From assembly GCF_027923705.1 (NCBI RefSeq), contig NZ_AP026442.1:2108001-2172000 (forward strand): 64,000 nt of DNA, read 5' to 3'. Below are positions 41,835-50,985 of the stretch, piece after piece. The first letter of the stretch is position 1. Each line of letters begins with the position of its first letter. Origin of the DNA: Cellulomonas sp. NTE-D12 (lineage in GTDB: Bacteria > Actinomycetota > Actinomycetes > Actinomycetales > Cellulomonadaceae). The notes under the pieces are model-generated. The model was not told the DNA's origin, did no database searches, and worked only from the letters and a program-made list of their open reading frames with translations. The position numbers and the translations under genes are program-made.

Positions 41835-43495
41835 GCGGAGCGCCGCTTCAGCGCCGCACCGACGAGGCCGGCGAACAGCGGGTGCGCCCGCGTCGGGCGC
41901 GACTTGAACTCCGGGTGCGCCTGCGTCGCGACGAAGTACGGGTGCTCCTCTCGCGGCAGCTCGACGAACTCGACCAGCGACGTGTCCGGCGACACGCCGG
42001 AGATCACCAGGCCGGCCTCCTCGAGCTTGTCGCGGTAGGCGTTGTTCACCTCGTACCGGTGGCGGTGCCGCTCGGACACCTTGTCGGCGCCGTACAGCTC
42101 CGCGACCAGCGAGCCCGGCGTCAGCACGGCCTCGTAGGCACCGAGCCGCATGGTGCCGCCCAGGTCGCCCTCGCCGCCGACGATCGCCAGCTGCTCCGCC
42201 ATCGTCGCGATCACGGCGTGCGGCGTGTCCGGGTCGAACTCCGAGGACGATGCCCCGTCCAGCCCCAGCACGTTGCGGGAGTACTCGATCACCATGCACT
42301 GCAGGCCGAGGCACAGGCCCAGCGTCGGGACCTTGTTCTCGCGGGCCCAGCGCAGCGCGCCGACCTTGCCCTCGATGCCGCGAACCCCGAAACCGCCGGG
42401 GATCACCACACCGTCCACGCCCTCGAGCGCGGCTGCCGCACCGTCCAGCGTCTGGCAGTCGTCGGAGGTGACCCAGCGGATCTTCACCCGGGCGTCGTGG
42501 TGGAACCCGCCGGCCCGCAGCGCCTCCGTGACGGACAGGTAGGCGTCCGGCAGGTCGATGTACTTGCCGACCAGGGCGATCTCGACCTCGTGCGCCGGGC
42601 GGTGCACGCGCTGCAGCAGGGCGTCCCAGCCGCTCCAGTCCACGTCGCGGAAGGGCAGCGCGAGACGCTGCACCACGTAGGCGTCGAGGCCCTCGGAGTG
42701 CAGCACGCGCGGGATCTCGTAGATGCTCGGCGCGTCCGCCGCGGTGACGACGCCCTCCACGTCCACGTCGCACATCAGCGCGATCTTGCGCTTGGTGGAC
42801 TCCGGCACCTCGCGGTCGGCGCGCAGCACGATGGCGTCCGGCTGGATGCCGATGCTGCGCAGCGCGGCGACGGAGTGCTGCGTCGGCTTCGTCTTGAGCT
42901 CGCCCGACGGACCGATGTACGGCACCAGCGACACGTGCAGGAAGAAGACGTTCGCACGGCCGACGTCGTGGCGCACCTGGCGGGCCGCCTCGAGGAACGG
43001 CAGCGACTCGATGTCGCCGACGGTGCCGCCGATCTCGGTGATGATCACGTCGACGTCGTCACCGGCCTGCGCGCGCATCCGCGCCTTGATCTCGTCCGTG
43101 ATGTGCGGGATCACCTGCACGGTGTCCCCGAGGTACTCCCCGCGCCGCTCGCGGGCGATCACCGTCGAGTAGATCTGGCCGGTGGTCACGTTGGCCGAGC
43201 CGACCAGGTTCACGTCGAGGAACCGCTCGTAGTGGCCGACGTCGAGGTCGGTCTCCGCACCGTCGTCCGTGACGAACACCTCACCGTGCTGGAACGGGTT
43301 CATGGTGCCCGGGTCCACGTTGAGGTAGGGGTCGAGCTTCTGCATGGTGACCCGCAGACCGCGCGAGCGCAGGAGGCGCCCGAGGCTGCTGGCCGTCAGG
43401 CCCTTGCCCAGAGAAGAGGCGACGCCTCCGGTGACGAAGATGTGCCGGGTCAGAGAATCCGACCGCCCGGAGAGTCGGTGCGCGCGATCCATCAC
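41831..43495 (-). CDS. pyrG: CTP synthase
   Basis: This 554-residue enzyme makes CTP from UTP, ATP and glutamine. The N-terminal synthetase domain starts with RHIFVTGGVASSLGKGLTASS (P-loop) and contains KLDPYLNVDPGTM and ITEIGGTVGDIESLPF. The C-terminal glutamine amidotransferase domain has GGFGVRG, GLCLGLQCMVIEYSRN (catalytic Cys) and the terminal QAHPEFKSRP (catalytic His and Glu). GTG at 43495 or ATG at 43492 are adjacent starts; the GTG is 8 nt after TAGGGT, which favours it for a leaderless transcript. Followed by the NUDIX gene. Confidence 0.97.
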   Translation of the reverse strand: MMDRAHRLSGRSDSLTRHIFVTGGVASSLGKGLTASSLGRLLRSRGLRVTMQKLDPYLNVDPGTMNPFQHGEVFVTDDGAETDLDVGHYERFLDVNLVGSANVTTGQIYSTVIARERRGEYLGDTVQVIPHITDEIKARMRAQAGDDVDVIITEIGGTVGDIESLPFLEAARQVRHDVGRANVFFLHVSLVPYIGPSGELKTKPTQHSVAALRSIGIQPDAIVLRADREVPESTKRKIALMCDVDVEGVVTAADAPSIYEIPRVLHSEGLDAYVVQRLALPFRDVDWSGWDALLQRVHRPAHEVEIALVGKYIDLPDAYLSVTEALRAGGFHHDARVKIRWVTSDDCQTLDGAAAALEGVDGVVIPGGFGVRGIEGKVGALRWARENKVPTLGLCLGLQCMVIEYSRNVLGLDGASSSEFDPDTPHAVIATMAEQLAIVGGEGDLGGTMRLGAYEAVLTPGSLVAELYGADKVSERHRHRYEVNNAYRDKLEEAGLVISGVSPDTSLVEFVELPREEHPYFVATQAHPEFKSRPTRAHPLFAGLVGAALKRRSA

Positions 43496-43503
43496 GGGCT
43501 TCC

Positions 43504-43509
43504 ACCCTA
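43504..43509 (-). promoter_or_regulatory. TAGGGT -10 hexamer for leaderless pyrG
   Basis: TAGGGT on the minus strand ends 8 nt before the GTG of pyrG. Just upstream lies a terminator-like hairpin, so pyrG-NUDIX is probably a separate transcript. Confidence 0.5.
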
Positions 43510-43528
43510 CCGGACCGTTCGACCGGCC

Positions 43529-43556
43529 CGACGCCGCGGCACGCCCCGCGGCGTCG
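43529..43556 (-). terminator. Terminator hairpin downstream of murJ
   Basis: Arms CGACGCCGCGG and CCGCGGCGTCG (11 bp) flank a 6-base loop, between murJ and the pyrG promoter. No T tract. Confidence 0.6.
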
Positions 43557-43577
43557 TCGGGCGGTCCCGAGCGCCGC

Positions 43578-45212
43578 TCAGCTCCGGGCCGGTTCGTGCT
43601 CCGCTCGCAGCATCCCGTGCACGGTCTCGCGGTCCAGGCCCAGGACCGCCCCGACCACCACGAGCAGCGCGACGAGCCCGGCTCCGGCCGCCGCCCCGAG
43701 CGCGGTCCACGCGCCGGTGCCGGCGACGTTCGACACCGCATCCGCCACCCACCGACCCGCGACGGCTGCCACCGCACCGGCACCGCCCAGGACGAGCAGC
43801 GTGCGGGTCAGTCCGTCGAGCGCCGCCGGACCCGCCGCCCGCCGCAGCGCCACGAGCGTCGCGCCGCCCCCGGCCGTCATCCCGGCCGTCGTGGCGAGGC
43901 CGAGCGCGGTCAGCACGGCGGCACGGTCGGGTCCGTGCGACGTCAGCGCGACGACGGCCACCACCGCGACGACCGCCACCGTGCCCCAGCCCACGGCGGC
44001 GCTCACGACGGCCGAACGCGCCCGCTCGAGGGCGTACAGCGTCCGGGACACGTGGAACATCGCCGCGAAGCCGACCACCCCCGGGAGCATCCACGTGAGC
44101 AGGGCCGTCATGTCGGGCTGCACGGAGGGGCTGTGCGACAGCGCCGCGAACACCCGGGCCACCGCCGGTGCGGCCGCCAGCAGGGCCGCGGCTCCGGTGG
44201 CCGCGGCGGCCAGCACGGCGCGGGTGGTGAGCGCGGACAGCCGTGCGAACCCGTCCTGGTCCGAAGCGGCGACCCGCGCGGCGACCCGCGGGAAGGTCGA
44301 CGTGGCCAGGGGCACGACGAGGATCGCGTAGGGCAGCAGGTACACCTGCTGCCCGTACACGAACGTCGTGTACGAACCGCTCGTGCCGCGGGTGACGGCG
44401 AGCTGCAGCACCACCAGCACCGAGAGCTGCTGGGCGGCGACGGCCCCGACACCCGCGAACGCCAGCGACCTGAACCGGCGTGCCACGCCCGGGGGGAACC
44501 GCAGCGTCGGACGGATGGCGACCCCGAGCCGACGTACCGGCACGAGCATCGGGAAGCACATGGACGCCACGCCCGCGGTGGTCCCCCAGGCCAGCACCTG
44601 CAGGGCGGCGCCGGGGACGGCGGCCGGGTCGTCCCGTTGGCCGTGCGCCAGCAACCCGTACCCGAGGAAGGTCGCGACGACAACCAGGGACGACATCACG
44701 GGCGCGAAAGCCGGCCAGAAGAACCGCCGGTGCGCCTGCAGCACCGCGTACAGCAGCACCGTCAACCCGTACATCGGCACCTGCGCCGCGAACACGACGA
44801 CGAAGAAGCGCAGGACCTCGACCGCCCCCGCACCGCGGTCCCCGGCGACGAGGTGAGCCACCGGACCGGACACGGCCGCCAGCAGCAGCCCGAGCGGGGT
44901 GAGGACGAGCAGGGTCCAGCCGAGCGCGGCGCCGACGATCCGGTCCACCTCCGCCGCGTCGCGGCGCAGCACCGGTCCTGCCAGCAACGGCACGAGCGCG
45001 CCGGCGAGGGCGCCGCCGGCTGCCACCTCGAACAGCACGTTCGGCAGCACGTTCGCGGAGTTGTAGGCGTCGGCCACCCCGCCCATCCCGACGGTGCCCG
45101 CGCCGACCAGGTAACGGACGAAGCCCAGCACGCGGGACAGCGCGGTGACCACGGCGATCATCGCCGCGGCGCCCGCGAGCCCGCCGAGCAGCCGGCGGCG
45201 CGCGGGACTCAC
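43578..45212 (-). CDS. murJ: Lipid II flippase MurJ
   Basis: This 544-residue polytopic protein of the MVF (MviN) family has about 14 hydrophobic helices. It transports lipid II across the cytoplasmic membrane for peptidoglycan synthesis. Family features are ALSRVLGFVRYLVGAG near residues 25-40, NSANVLPNVLFEVAAGGALAGAL and PMYGLTVLLYAVLQAHRRFFWP. The GTG at 45212 overlaps the stop of the upstream MraY-like gene by four bases. The long pseudokinase C-terminal domain of mycobacterial MviN is absent. Confidence 0.92.
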   Translation of the reverse strand: MSPARRRLLGGLAGAAAMIAVVTALSRVLGFVRYLVGAGTVGMGGVADAYNSANVLPNVLFEVAAGGALAGALVPLLAGPVLRRDAAEVDRIVGAALGWTLLVLTPLGLLLAAVSGPVAHLVAGDRGAGAVEVLRFFVVVFAAQVPMYGLTVLLYAVLQAHRRFFWPAFAPVMSSLVVVATFLGYGLLAHGQRDDPAAVPGAALQVLAWGTTAGVASMCFPMLVPVRRLGVAIRPTLRFPPGVARRFRSLAFAGVGAVAAQQLSVLVVLQLAVTRGTSGSYTTFVYGQQVYLLPYAILVVPLATSTFPRVAARVAASDQDGFARLSALTTRAVLAAAATGAAALLAAAPAVARVFAALSHSPSVQPDMTALLTWMLPGVVGFAAMFHVSRTLYALERARSAVVSAAVGWGTVAVVAVVAVVALTSHGPDRAAVLTALGLATTAGMTAGGGATLVALRRAAGPAALDGLTRTLLVLGGAGAVAAVAGRWVADAVSNVAGTGAWTALGAAAGAGLVALLVVVGAVLGLDRETVHGMLRAEHEPARS

Positions 45213-46066
45213 CCCCGGCCTGGCCGGCGACGCCGGCCCCAGGCGTCGACGGCCGCGAGCGCCGGCGTCCGCTCGATCACGGCAGTGAAGCTGACCCGTT
45301 CGCTCGCCACCGTGAGGGCACCGACGGTCACCAGCCACGCGATGCGGACGGCGCGCGGAGCGCTCTGCGCGATCGCCGTGCCGAGGGCCGCCCCGAGCGC
45401 GTTCGCGCCGCAGTCCCCGAGCATGTCGGTCTCGGCCAGATCGGGCTCAGAAGCCGCCACCGCGGCGCCGAGCACCGCGCTCGCCGGCACCGCACCGGGT
45501 CCGCCGGCCAGCGCCACGGGTCCGGCGACGACGGCGGCGGCCTTCAGCGCCCGACCTGGGCGCAGGTCGAGCAGGTTCACCAGGTTCGCCGTCCCGGCGA
45601 TGATCGCGGCGTCCACCAGCACGTCGGCGGTGCGCCGTCCGCGGTGGCCCACGCGTGGGAGCAGCGCTGCCGCCACCACCGCCGAGGCGCCGATCCCCAG
45701 CACCTTCAGCCCCCCGGTCGTCAGCCGGCCCCGCGCCAGGGCGCCGAGGTGTCCGCGCAGCCCCTTGGTCGGCTCTGCGGCGGCTTCACCCAGGTCGTCG
45801 AGCAGCCCGAAGCCGCCGGCGCCCAGCACCGCCACGGCAGCCGAGAGGCCACCTCGCGCCGTCGTCGCCCCGCTCACCGCCCCCGCCAGCACACCGACGG
45901 TCACGGCCGGTCCCTCGAGCAGGCTGACCGGTTCGCCGGCGTGGTTCCGGCGCGTCCACCGGGCCGGCCCGCCGGGGGGCTGCCAGTCCAGCGCACCGCG
46001 GACCACCGAGGTGGTCGCGGCCGCCGCGAAACCGGTGAGGGCGCGGCGCAGCAGCCCGACGCTCAC
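45209..46066 (-). CDS. MraY/WecA-like membrane protein with degenerate catalytic motifs
   Basis: This 285-residue membrane protein resembles polyprenyl-phosphate sugar-1-phosphate transferases. The DDxx motif is kept (GFGLLDDLGE, Asp90-Asp91, then TKGLRGHLGAL), as is LGDCGAN (Asp218). The third motif, usually NaxNLxDGxDGLA, reads NLVNLLDLRPGRAL (Asn161 to Asp167), so it departs from MraY. Position between murJ and steB suggests a cell-envelope or division role, possibly transferring to or handling a lipid-linked sugar. The enzyme reaction is uncertain. Coupled to both neighbours by four-base overlaps (GTGA). Confidence 0.75.
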   Translation of the reverse strand: MSVGLLRRALTGFAAAATTSVVRGALDWQPPGGPARWTRRNHAGEPVSLLEGPAVTVGVLAGAVSGATTARGGLSAAVAVLGAGGFGLLDDLGEAAAEPTKGLRGHLGALARGRLTTGGLKVLGIGASAVVAAALLPRVGHRGRRTADVLVDAAIIAGTANLVNLLDLRPGRALKAAAVVAGPVALAGGPGAVPASAVLGAAVAASEPDLAETDMLGDCGANALGAALGTAIAQSAPRAVRIAWLVTVGALTVASERVSFTAVIERTPALAAVDAWGRRRRPGRG

Positions 46067-47055
46067 CCGGCGGTCCGGGCGCCGGCGGTCGTCGGCACCG
46101 CCGTGCGCGCCGGCATCGGGGACAGCCCGCTGCCGAAGCCGTAGTGGCCGTTGGTCCCCGCGATGCGCGCCGCGAGCGCCAGCGGCACCGTGACCTGGCC
46201 GGTGATCGTGTCCGCGCCGGAGACCGTGGTCACCGCACCGTTCAGCGACTTGTCGGCCAGCACGGCCGACACCAGCGAACCCGCCGCGACCGACCCGTCC
46301 ACCAGCACGGCGCCGTGCGAGAACGACTGTGCCGCGCCGACCACCGCGAGCGCCGAGCTCGTCGCGTCCTGCGCCGGGGTCGGTGCCGGGGTCGCCGCGC
46401 TCGTCGTCACGACCGGGACGGCCAGCACCACGACGGCGTCGGCCGGCGCCGTGACGGGGTTGGCGAGCGTGATCAGCGGTGTCTGACCCGAGGACAGCAG
46501 CTGCAGCAGCACCGTGGAGTCCTGCGTCAGGGTGTCGGGCTTGCCGGACTCGGCGCGAACCAGCCCCTGCACCAGCGCCTGCGCCAGCTGCGCCTGCACG
46601 CCCGCCCCCTGGTCGGGCGCGGGGTTCAGGTAGCCGAGGAGGTAGCCGACCAGGCCCTGCCGGAAGCTGCGTTGGTCCGTCGACGACCACGCGTCCGTCA
46701 AGGTCACGTGGGCGCTGACCGTGGCGCCGGCCTGCGTGAGCCGGGCGTCGACGGCGGTGCGCTCGTCCTGCGGGACGGCGCCGAGCGCGACGACCGCGAC
46801 GCGCCGGTCCTTCAGGGTCCCCTGCACCAGCTGCCCGCTCGCCGCGTCGAGGTAGGCATCGCTGTTCTTCAGCTGGCCCGCCGTGTCGTCGAGCTGGCTG
46901 CGCAGCTGCGCCTTCTCGGTGCGGAGCTGCTGCACCTGGCCCGTGAGGGTGTCGCCCAGCGTCTGCTTCAACGGGCCGGCGCCGAGCGCGATACCCACGG
47001 CGAGCGCGAGGAAGACGGAGATCAGGGAGACGAGGTGGTACCGGAAGTCGATCAC
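46063..47055 (-). CDS. steB: SteB / MctB-type membrane protein (copper transporter family name)
   Basis: This 330-residue protein starts VIDFRYHLVSLISVFLALAVGIALGAGPL, with a single transmembrane helix at about residues 8-26. A coiled coil follows (about 35-65: QVQQLRTEKAQLRSQLDD), then an extracytoplasmic domain. The family is annotated MctB (copper transport) in mycobacteria; in Streptomyces-type genomes SteB partners SteA at the division site. A signal-anchor with outside-facing domain fits both. Coupling to the MraY-like gene is by a GTGA overlap. Confidence 0.88.
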   Translation of the reverse strand: MIDFRYHLVSLISVFLALAVGIALGAGPLKQTLGDTLTGQVQQLRTEKAQLRSQLDDTAGQLKNSDAYLDAASGQLVQGTLKDRRVAVVALGAVPQDERTAVDARLTQAGATVSAHVTLTDAWSSTDQRSFRQGLVGYLLGYLNPAPDQGAGVQAQLAQALVQGLVRAESGKPDTLTQDSTVLLQLLSSGQTPLITLANPVTAPADAVVVLAVPVVTTSAATPAPTPAQDATSSALAVVGAAQSFSHGAVLVDGSVAAGSLVSAVLADKSLNGAVTTVSGADTITGQVTVPLALAARIAGTNGHYGFGSGLSPMPARTAVPTTAGARTAG

Positions 47056-47104
47056 TGGACGCGCTCTCGGTCGAGGTCGGGACGGGCAGCAGGCGGGTCG
47101 GACG

Positions 47105-48292
47105 TCACGGCAGGCCCCCGAACAGCCCGCGCACCCACGAGACGACGTCGTCGAACCGCGCACCGAGCAGCCCGTACAGCGCCTGGCCGCCGACGGTCGA
47201 CGCGAGCGCGACGCCCAGCGCGAACAGTCCTGCGGCGATCAGCAGCACCAGCTGGAGGTTGGAGATGCCGTGCCGGTACAGCTGCGACACCCCCTTGGCG
47301 TCCACCAGCTTGCCGCCCACCCGGAGGCGGGTCAGGAACGTGCTGGCCATGCCGGAACGACCCTTGTCGAGGAACTCCACCAGCGTGGCGTGCGTGCCGA
47401 GCGCCACGATCAGCTCCGCGCCCTTGTCGTCCGCGAGCAGCATCGCCACGTCCTCGCTGGTCCCCGTCGCCGGGAACACCACGTAGGGGATGCCGAGCGC
47501 CTCGACGCGCGCCAGGCCGGGTGCCCGCCCGTCGCGATAGGCGTGCACCACCACCTCGGCACCGCACCGCAGGGCCCGGTCGGAGACGGAGTCCATGTCG
47601 CCGACGATGAGGTCGGGCCGCGCACCGGCCTCGAGGATCGCGTCCGCGCCACCGTCCACCCCGATCAGCACGGGGTGGAACTCCCGGATGTACGGGCGCA
47701 GCGCGACGAGGTCCTCCTTGTAGTGGTAGCCCCGCACGACGACGAGCACCTGACGGCCCTCGATGGGCGTGCGGACGTCCGGCACGCCGACGCCGTCGAG
47801 CAGCAGCTCCCGTTCCCGCCGCAGGTAGTCCATCGTGTTGGCGGCGAACGACTCGAGCTGTACCGAGAGGCCCGCACGCGCCGCCTCCATCGAGGCCGCG
47901 ACGGACTCCACCGTCTGCAGCTCCCCCTCGGCGATCAGGCGGTCCTGGTCGAACACGGCGCCGTCCGCGACCCGGATCACCCGTCCGTCGGACACCGACA
48001 TGACATCAGGGCCGAGGTCGTCGACGAGCGGGACCCCTGCCGCCACCAGGATCTCGGGACCCAGGTTCGGGTACCGGCCGGAGGTGGAGCGCGCGGCGTT
48101 CAGGACCGCCGCGGGACGGCAGGCGACCAGGGCCTCCGCCGCCACGCGGTCGAGGTCGAGGTGGTCGATGACCGCGACGTCACCAGGTCGTAGACGCTTG
48201 GTCAGGGCCTTCGTGCGGCGGTCGACCCGTGCCGGGCCCACGACCTCGTCGGCGCCGGCCGTATGACCGTGCCTGCGCAGGGAGAGTTTCAT
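47105..48292 (-). CDS. steA: Cytokinetic ring protein SteA
   Basis: This 395-residue protein of the SteA family starts MKLSLRRHGHTAGADEVVGPARVDRR. A thiamine-pyrophosphokinase-like core follows (GVDGGADAILEAGARPDLIVGDMDSVSDRAL, parts shown), and a C-terminal transmembrane helix covers about residues 350-375 (LQLVLLIAAGLFALGVALA). The C-terminal end anchors it to the membrane. It acts in division and cell separation in corynebacteria and Streptomyces. It lies 49 bp upstream of steB. Confidence 0.92.
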   Translation of the reverse strand: MKLSLRRHGHTAGADEVVGPARVDRRTKALTKRLRPGDVAVIDHLDLDRVAAEALVACRPAAVLNAARSTSGRYPNLGPEILVAAGVPLVDDLGPDVMSVSDGRVIRVADGAVFDQDRLIAEGELQTVESVAASMEAARAGLSVQLESFAANTMDYLRRERELLLDGVGVPDVRTPIEGRQVLVVVRGYHYKEDLVALRPYIREFHPVLIGVDGGADAILEAGARPDLIVGDMDSVSDRALRCGAEVVVHAYRDGRAPGLARVEALGIPYVVFPATGTSEDVAMLLADDKGAELIVALGTHATLVEFLDKGRSGMASTFLTRLRVGGKLVDAKGVSQLYRHGISNLQLVLLIAAGLFALGVALASTVGGQALYGLLGARFDDVVSWVRGLFGGLP

Positions 48293-48298
48293 CGCGGT

Positions 48299-50035
48299 TC
48301 ATCGTCCCACGCCCGACTGCGCCAGGAGCTCCGCCGCGTGCGCGCGAGCCGCCTCGGAATCCTCCTGACCAGCCAGCATGCGCGCCAGCTCACGGACCCG
48401 GTCCTCGCCCGCGACCGATCGGACGTCGGACTCGGTGACCACGTCGTGCCCGCCCGCCGTGGACTTCGTCACCACGAGATGCGTGTCCGCGAACGCGGCG
48501 ACCTGCGCCAGGTGGGTGACGACGAGCACCTGCGCCGACCGGGCGAGCTGCGCCAGGCGTCGTCCGACCTCCACTGCCGCCTTGCCGCCCACGCCGGCGT
48601 CCACCTCGTCGAACACGAAGGTGCCCGGGGTCTGCGCCCGAGCGCCGCCCGACGTCGCCAACGACACCTCGATCGCGAGCATCACGCGGGACAGCTCGCC
48701 GCCGGACGCCCCCTTGCCGAGCGGTCGCGCCGGGGCGCCGGCGTGCGGCACCAGCAGCAGCTCCACCCGGTCCGCGCCGTGCACCGAGGGCTCGTCCGCG
48801 TCCTCGACCACCACCTCGAGGCGCGCGCCCGCCATGGCGAGACCGGCGAGCTCGGCCGTGACGCTCTCTGCCAGCCTGGTCGCGGCCGCGCGCCGGGCCG
48901 CGCCGATCTCGGCGGCCAGAGCCTGGACCTCGGCGTCGAGCTCGGTGCGGCGCGTCCGCAGCGCCTCGATCCGGCCGCCGTCGTCCTCGAGCTCCAGCAG
49001 CCGCAGACCCGCCTGCCGGGCCCAAGCCAGCACACCCGCGACATCGCCGCCGTGGCTCCGTGTCAGGGTGGCCAGCTCGGCACGCCGAGACTGCACGGCC
49101 TCGAGCCGCGCCGGGTCCGCCTGCAGGTCCTGCAGATACCCGGCGAGGTCCGTCGCGACATCCGCGAGCAGGTACCCCGCCTCGGCCACGCGTGTCGCCA
49201 GGGCCGCCAGCGTCGGGTCGTGCGCGCCCGCCTGGTCCAGCAGGCGCCGCGCGGCGTCCACGAGGAGCGTCGCTGCCGGAGCCTCGCCGACCTCGTCCTC
49301 ACCGGCGAGCGCGCCGTGCGCCGCGCTCGCGGCAGACCGCAGGTCCTCGGCGTGGGTCAGACGCTCCGCCTCGTCGGCCAGCGCGACGTCCTCCTCGGGC
49401 TGCGGGTCGATCCGCTCCACCTCGGCGAGTCCGAGGCGCAGGAGCTCCGCCTCGCGCGAGCGGTCCTGCGCCCGCTCGACGAGCTCGGTCAGCTCGGCGC
49501 CCACCTGGGCGCTGGTCGTCCATGCCACCCGGTAGGCCGCCAGACGATCCCGGTGCTCCGGCCCGACGAACTCGTCGAGCGCCTCCCGCTGGGCCGCCGG
49601 CGTCCGCAGGCGCAGCTGGTCCGCCTGCCCGTGCACCGTCACCAGCGCGTCCGCGATCTCCGCCAGGACCCCGTGCGGCACGGACCGACCGCCGAGGTGA
49701 GCGCGGGACCGGCCCACGCTGTCCGGCCCGGCGGCCGTCACGGTCCGCAGCAGCACCAGCGAGCCGTCGTCGTCCAGCTCCGCGCCCGCGTCGGTCACAC
49801 GCGCGATCGCGTCCGGGTGGCCGTCGAGGTGCACCCGTCCCTCGACGGCGGCCGCCGGCGCGCCGACGCGGACGGTCGCGGGGTCCGCCTTGCCCCCCAG
49901 CAGCAGCGAGAGGGCGGTCAGCACCATCGTCTTGCCAGCCCCGGTCTCGCCGGTCAGCACCGTCAGTCCCGGCCCCAGGGCCATCTGGGCCTGCCCGATG
50001 ACGCCGAGGTCGCTGATCCGGATCTCCTCGATCAC
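48299..50035 (-). CDS. recN: DNA repair protein RecN
   Basis: This 578-residue SMC-like ATPase starts VIEEIRISDLGVIGQ. Walker A GETGAGKT lies near residues 29-36. Two coiled-coil arms cover about 160-370, and the C-terminal signature LSRVMLAIEVSL (SGGELSRV) and Walker B FVFDEVDAGVGGKAA follow. It acts in double-strand break repair. GTG at 50035 overlaps the nadK stop by four bases. The gene order nadK-recN-steA is conserved in actinobacteria. Confidence 0.96.
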   Translation of the reverse strand: MIEEIRISDLGVIGQAQMALGPGLTVLTGETGAGKTMVLTALSLLLGGKADPATVRVGAPAAAVEGRVHLDGHPDAIARVTDAGAELDDDGSLVLLRTVTAAGPDSVGRSRAHLGGRSVPHGVLAEIADALVTVHGQADQLRLRTPAAQREALDEFVGPEHRDRLAAYRVAWTTSAQVGAELTELVERAQDRSREAELLRLGLAEVERIDPQPEEDVALADEAERLTHAEDLRSAASAAHGALAGEDEVGEAPAATLLVDAARRLLDQAGAHDPTLAALATRVAEAGYLLADVATDLAGYLQDLQADPARLEAVQSRRAELATLTRSHGGDVAGVLAWARQAGLRLLELEDDGGRIEALRTRRTELDAEVQALAAEIGAARRAAATRLAESVTAELAGLAMAGARLEVVVEDADEPSVHGADRVELLLVPHAGAPARPLGKGASGGELSRVMLAIEVSLATSGGARAQTPGTFVFDEVDAGVGGKAAVEVGRRLAQLARSAQVLVVTHLAQVAAFADTHLVVTKSTAGGHDVVTESDVRSVAGEDRVRELARMLAGQEDSEAARAHAAELLAQSGVGR

Positions 50036-50985
50036 GGCACGTCCTCCGCGGGCGTCTCCGTCTGCTGCCCCCGCCCGGCCGGCCGGGCACCCACCTCTCC
50101 GGGCGCGACGGGTCGACCCCTGCGCGGCCGCACGACGGCGGAGTGGCCGCGCCAGCCCTGGACCGACAGGCCGAACTTGTTCACGAGCCGAGTGGTGAAC
50201 GGCGCCGGTGTCAGGCGGGCCATCCGCACCGGCACGTCGCTCAGCCACACCTCCAGCCGGGATCCGGGGGGTGCGTCGAGCCTGCGCCGTCCGTCGTTCG
50301 TCAGCACCGCCCCCGAGGGTGACCGTTCGAGGATCTCCACCGCGACGACGCTGTGCGGACCGATCACCAAGGGGCGAGCGAAGAGGGCGTGCGCCGCCAA
50401 CGGGACGACGATCAGGCCCTCGACGTCCGGCCACACCACCGGGCCGCCTCCGGAGAAGGCGTGCGCGGTCGAGCCGGTCGCGGTCGCGACGACGATGCCG
50501 TCCGTGCCGAACGAGGCGAGCGGTCGGTCGTCGACCTCCGTGATCACCTCGATCATCTTGGCCGCCTCGGTCTTCTGCAGCGCGGCGTCGTTCAGCGCCC
50601 ACCCGGTGCGCTCCTCGCCGTTCGGGCTGATGACCCGCACCTCGAGCGTGCTGCGCTCCTCGACGACGAAGTCGCCGCTCGTCAGCCTCCGGACGGCCGC
50701 GGTGACGTTGTCCGGCTCGATCTCCGCCAGGAAGCCGACATGGCCGAGGTTGACGCCGAGCATCGGCACACCGGTCCCGCGGGTGAGCTCCGCGGCCCGC
50801 AGGATCGTGCCGTCGCCCCCGAGCACCACGGCGAGGTCGAAGGTGGGCAGATCCGCTGCCGTCGCGTCCTCCTCGGCCGTGACCGGCTCCACGCCGGCGC
50901 GCTCGAGCTCACGCACCACGACCAGTGTCGCGGCCACGGCCTCCGGCCGGCCGCGGTGGGTGACGACCAGTGCACGACGTGTCAT
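50032..50985 (-). CDS. nadK: NAD kinase
   Basis: This 317-residue cytosolic enzyme phosphorylates NAD+ to NADP+ with ATP or polyphosphate. The GGDGTILRAAEL motif lies near residues 56-67, NDAALQKTEAAKMIE (conserved NE/D motif) follows, and the third motif is VATATGSTAHAFSGGGPV. A C-terminal extension of about 35 residues (PRRGRPVAPGEVGARPAGRG) is disordered. It overlaps tlyA by four bases (ATGA). Confidence 0.96.
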   Translation of the reverse strand: MTRRALVVTHRGRPEAVAATLVVVRELERAGVEPVTAEEDATAADLPTFDLAVVLGGDGTILRAAELTRGTGVPMLGVNLGHVGFLAEIEPDNVTAAVRRLTSGDFVVEERSTLEVRVISPNGEERTGWALNDAALQKTEAAKMIEVITEVDDRPLASFGTDGIVVATATGSTAHAFSGGGPVVWPDVEGLIVVPLAAHALFARPLVIGPHSVVAVEILERSPSGAVLTNDGRRRLDAPPGSRLEVWLSDVPVRMARLTPAPFTTRLVNKFGLSVQGWRGHSAVVRPRRGRPVAPGEVGARPAGRGQQTETPAEDVP

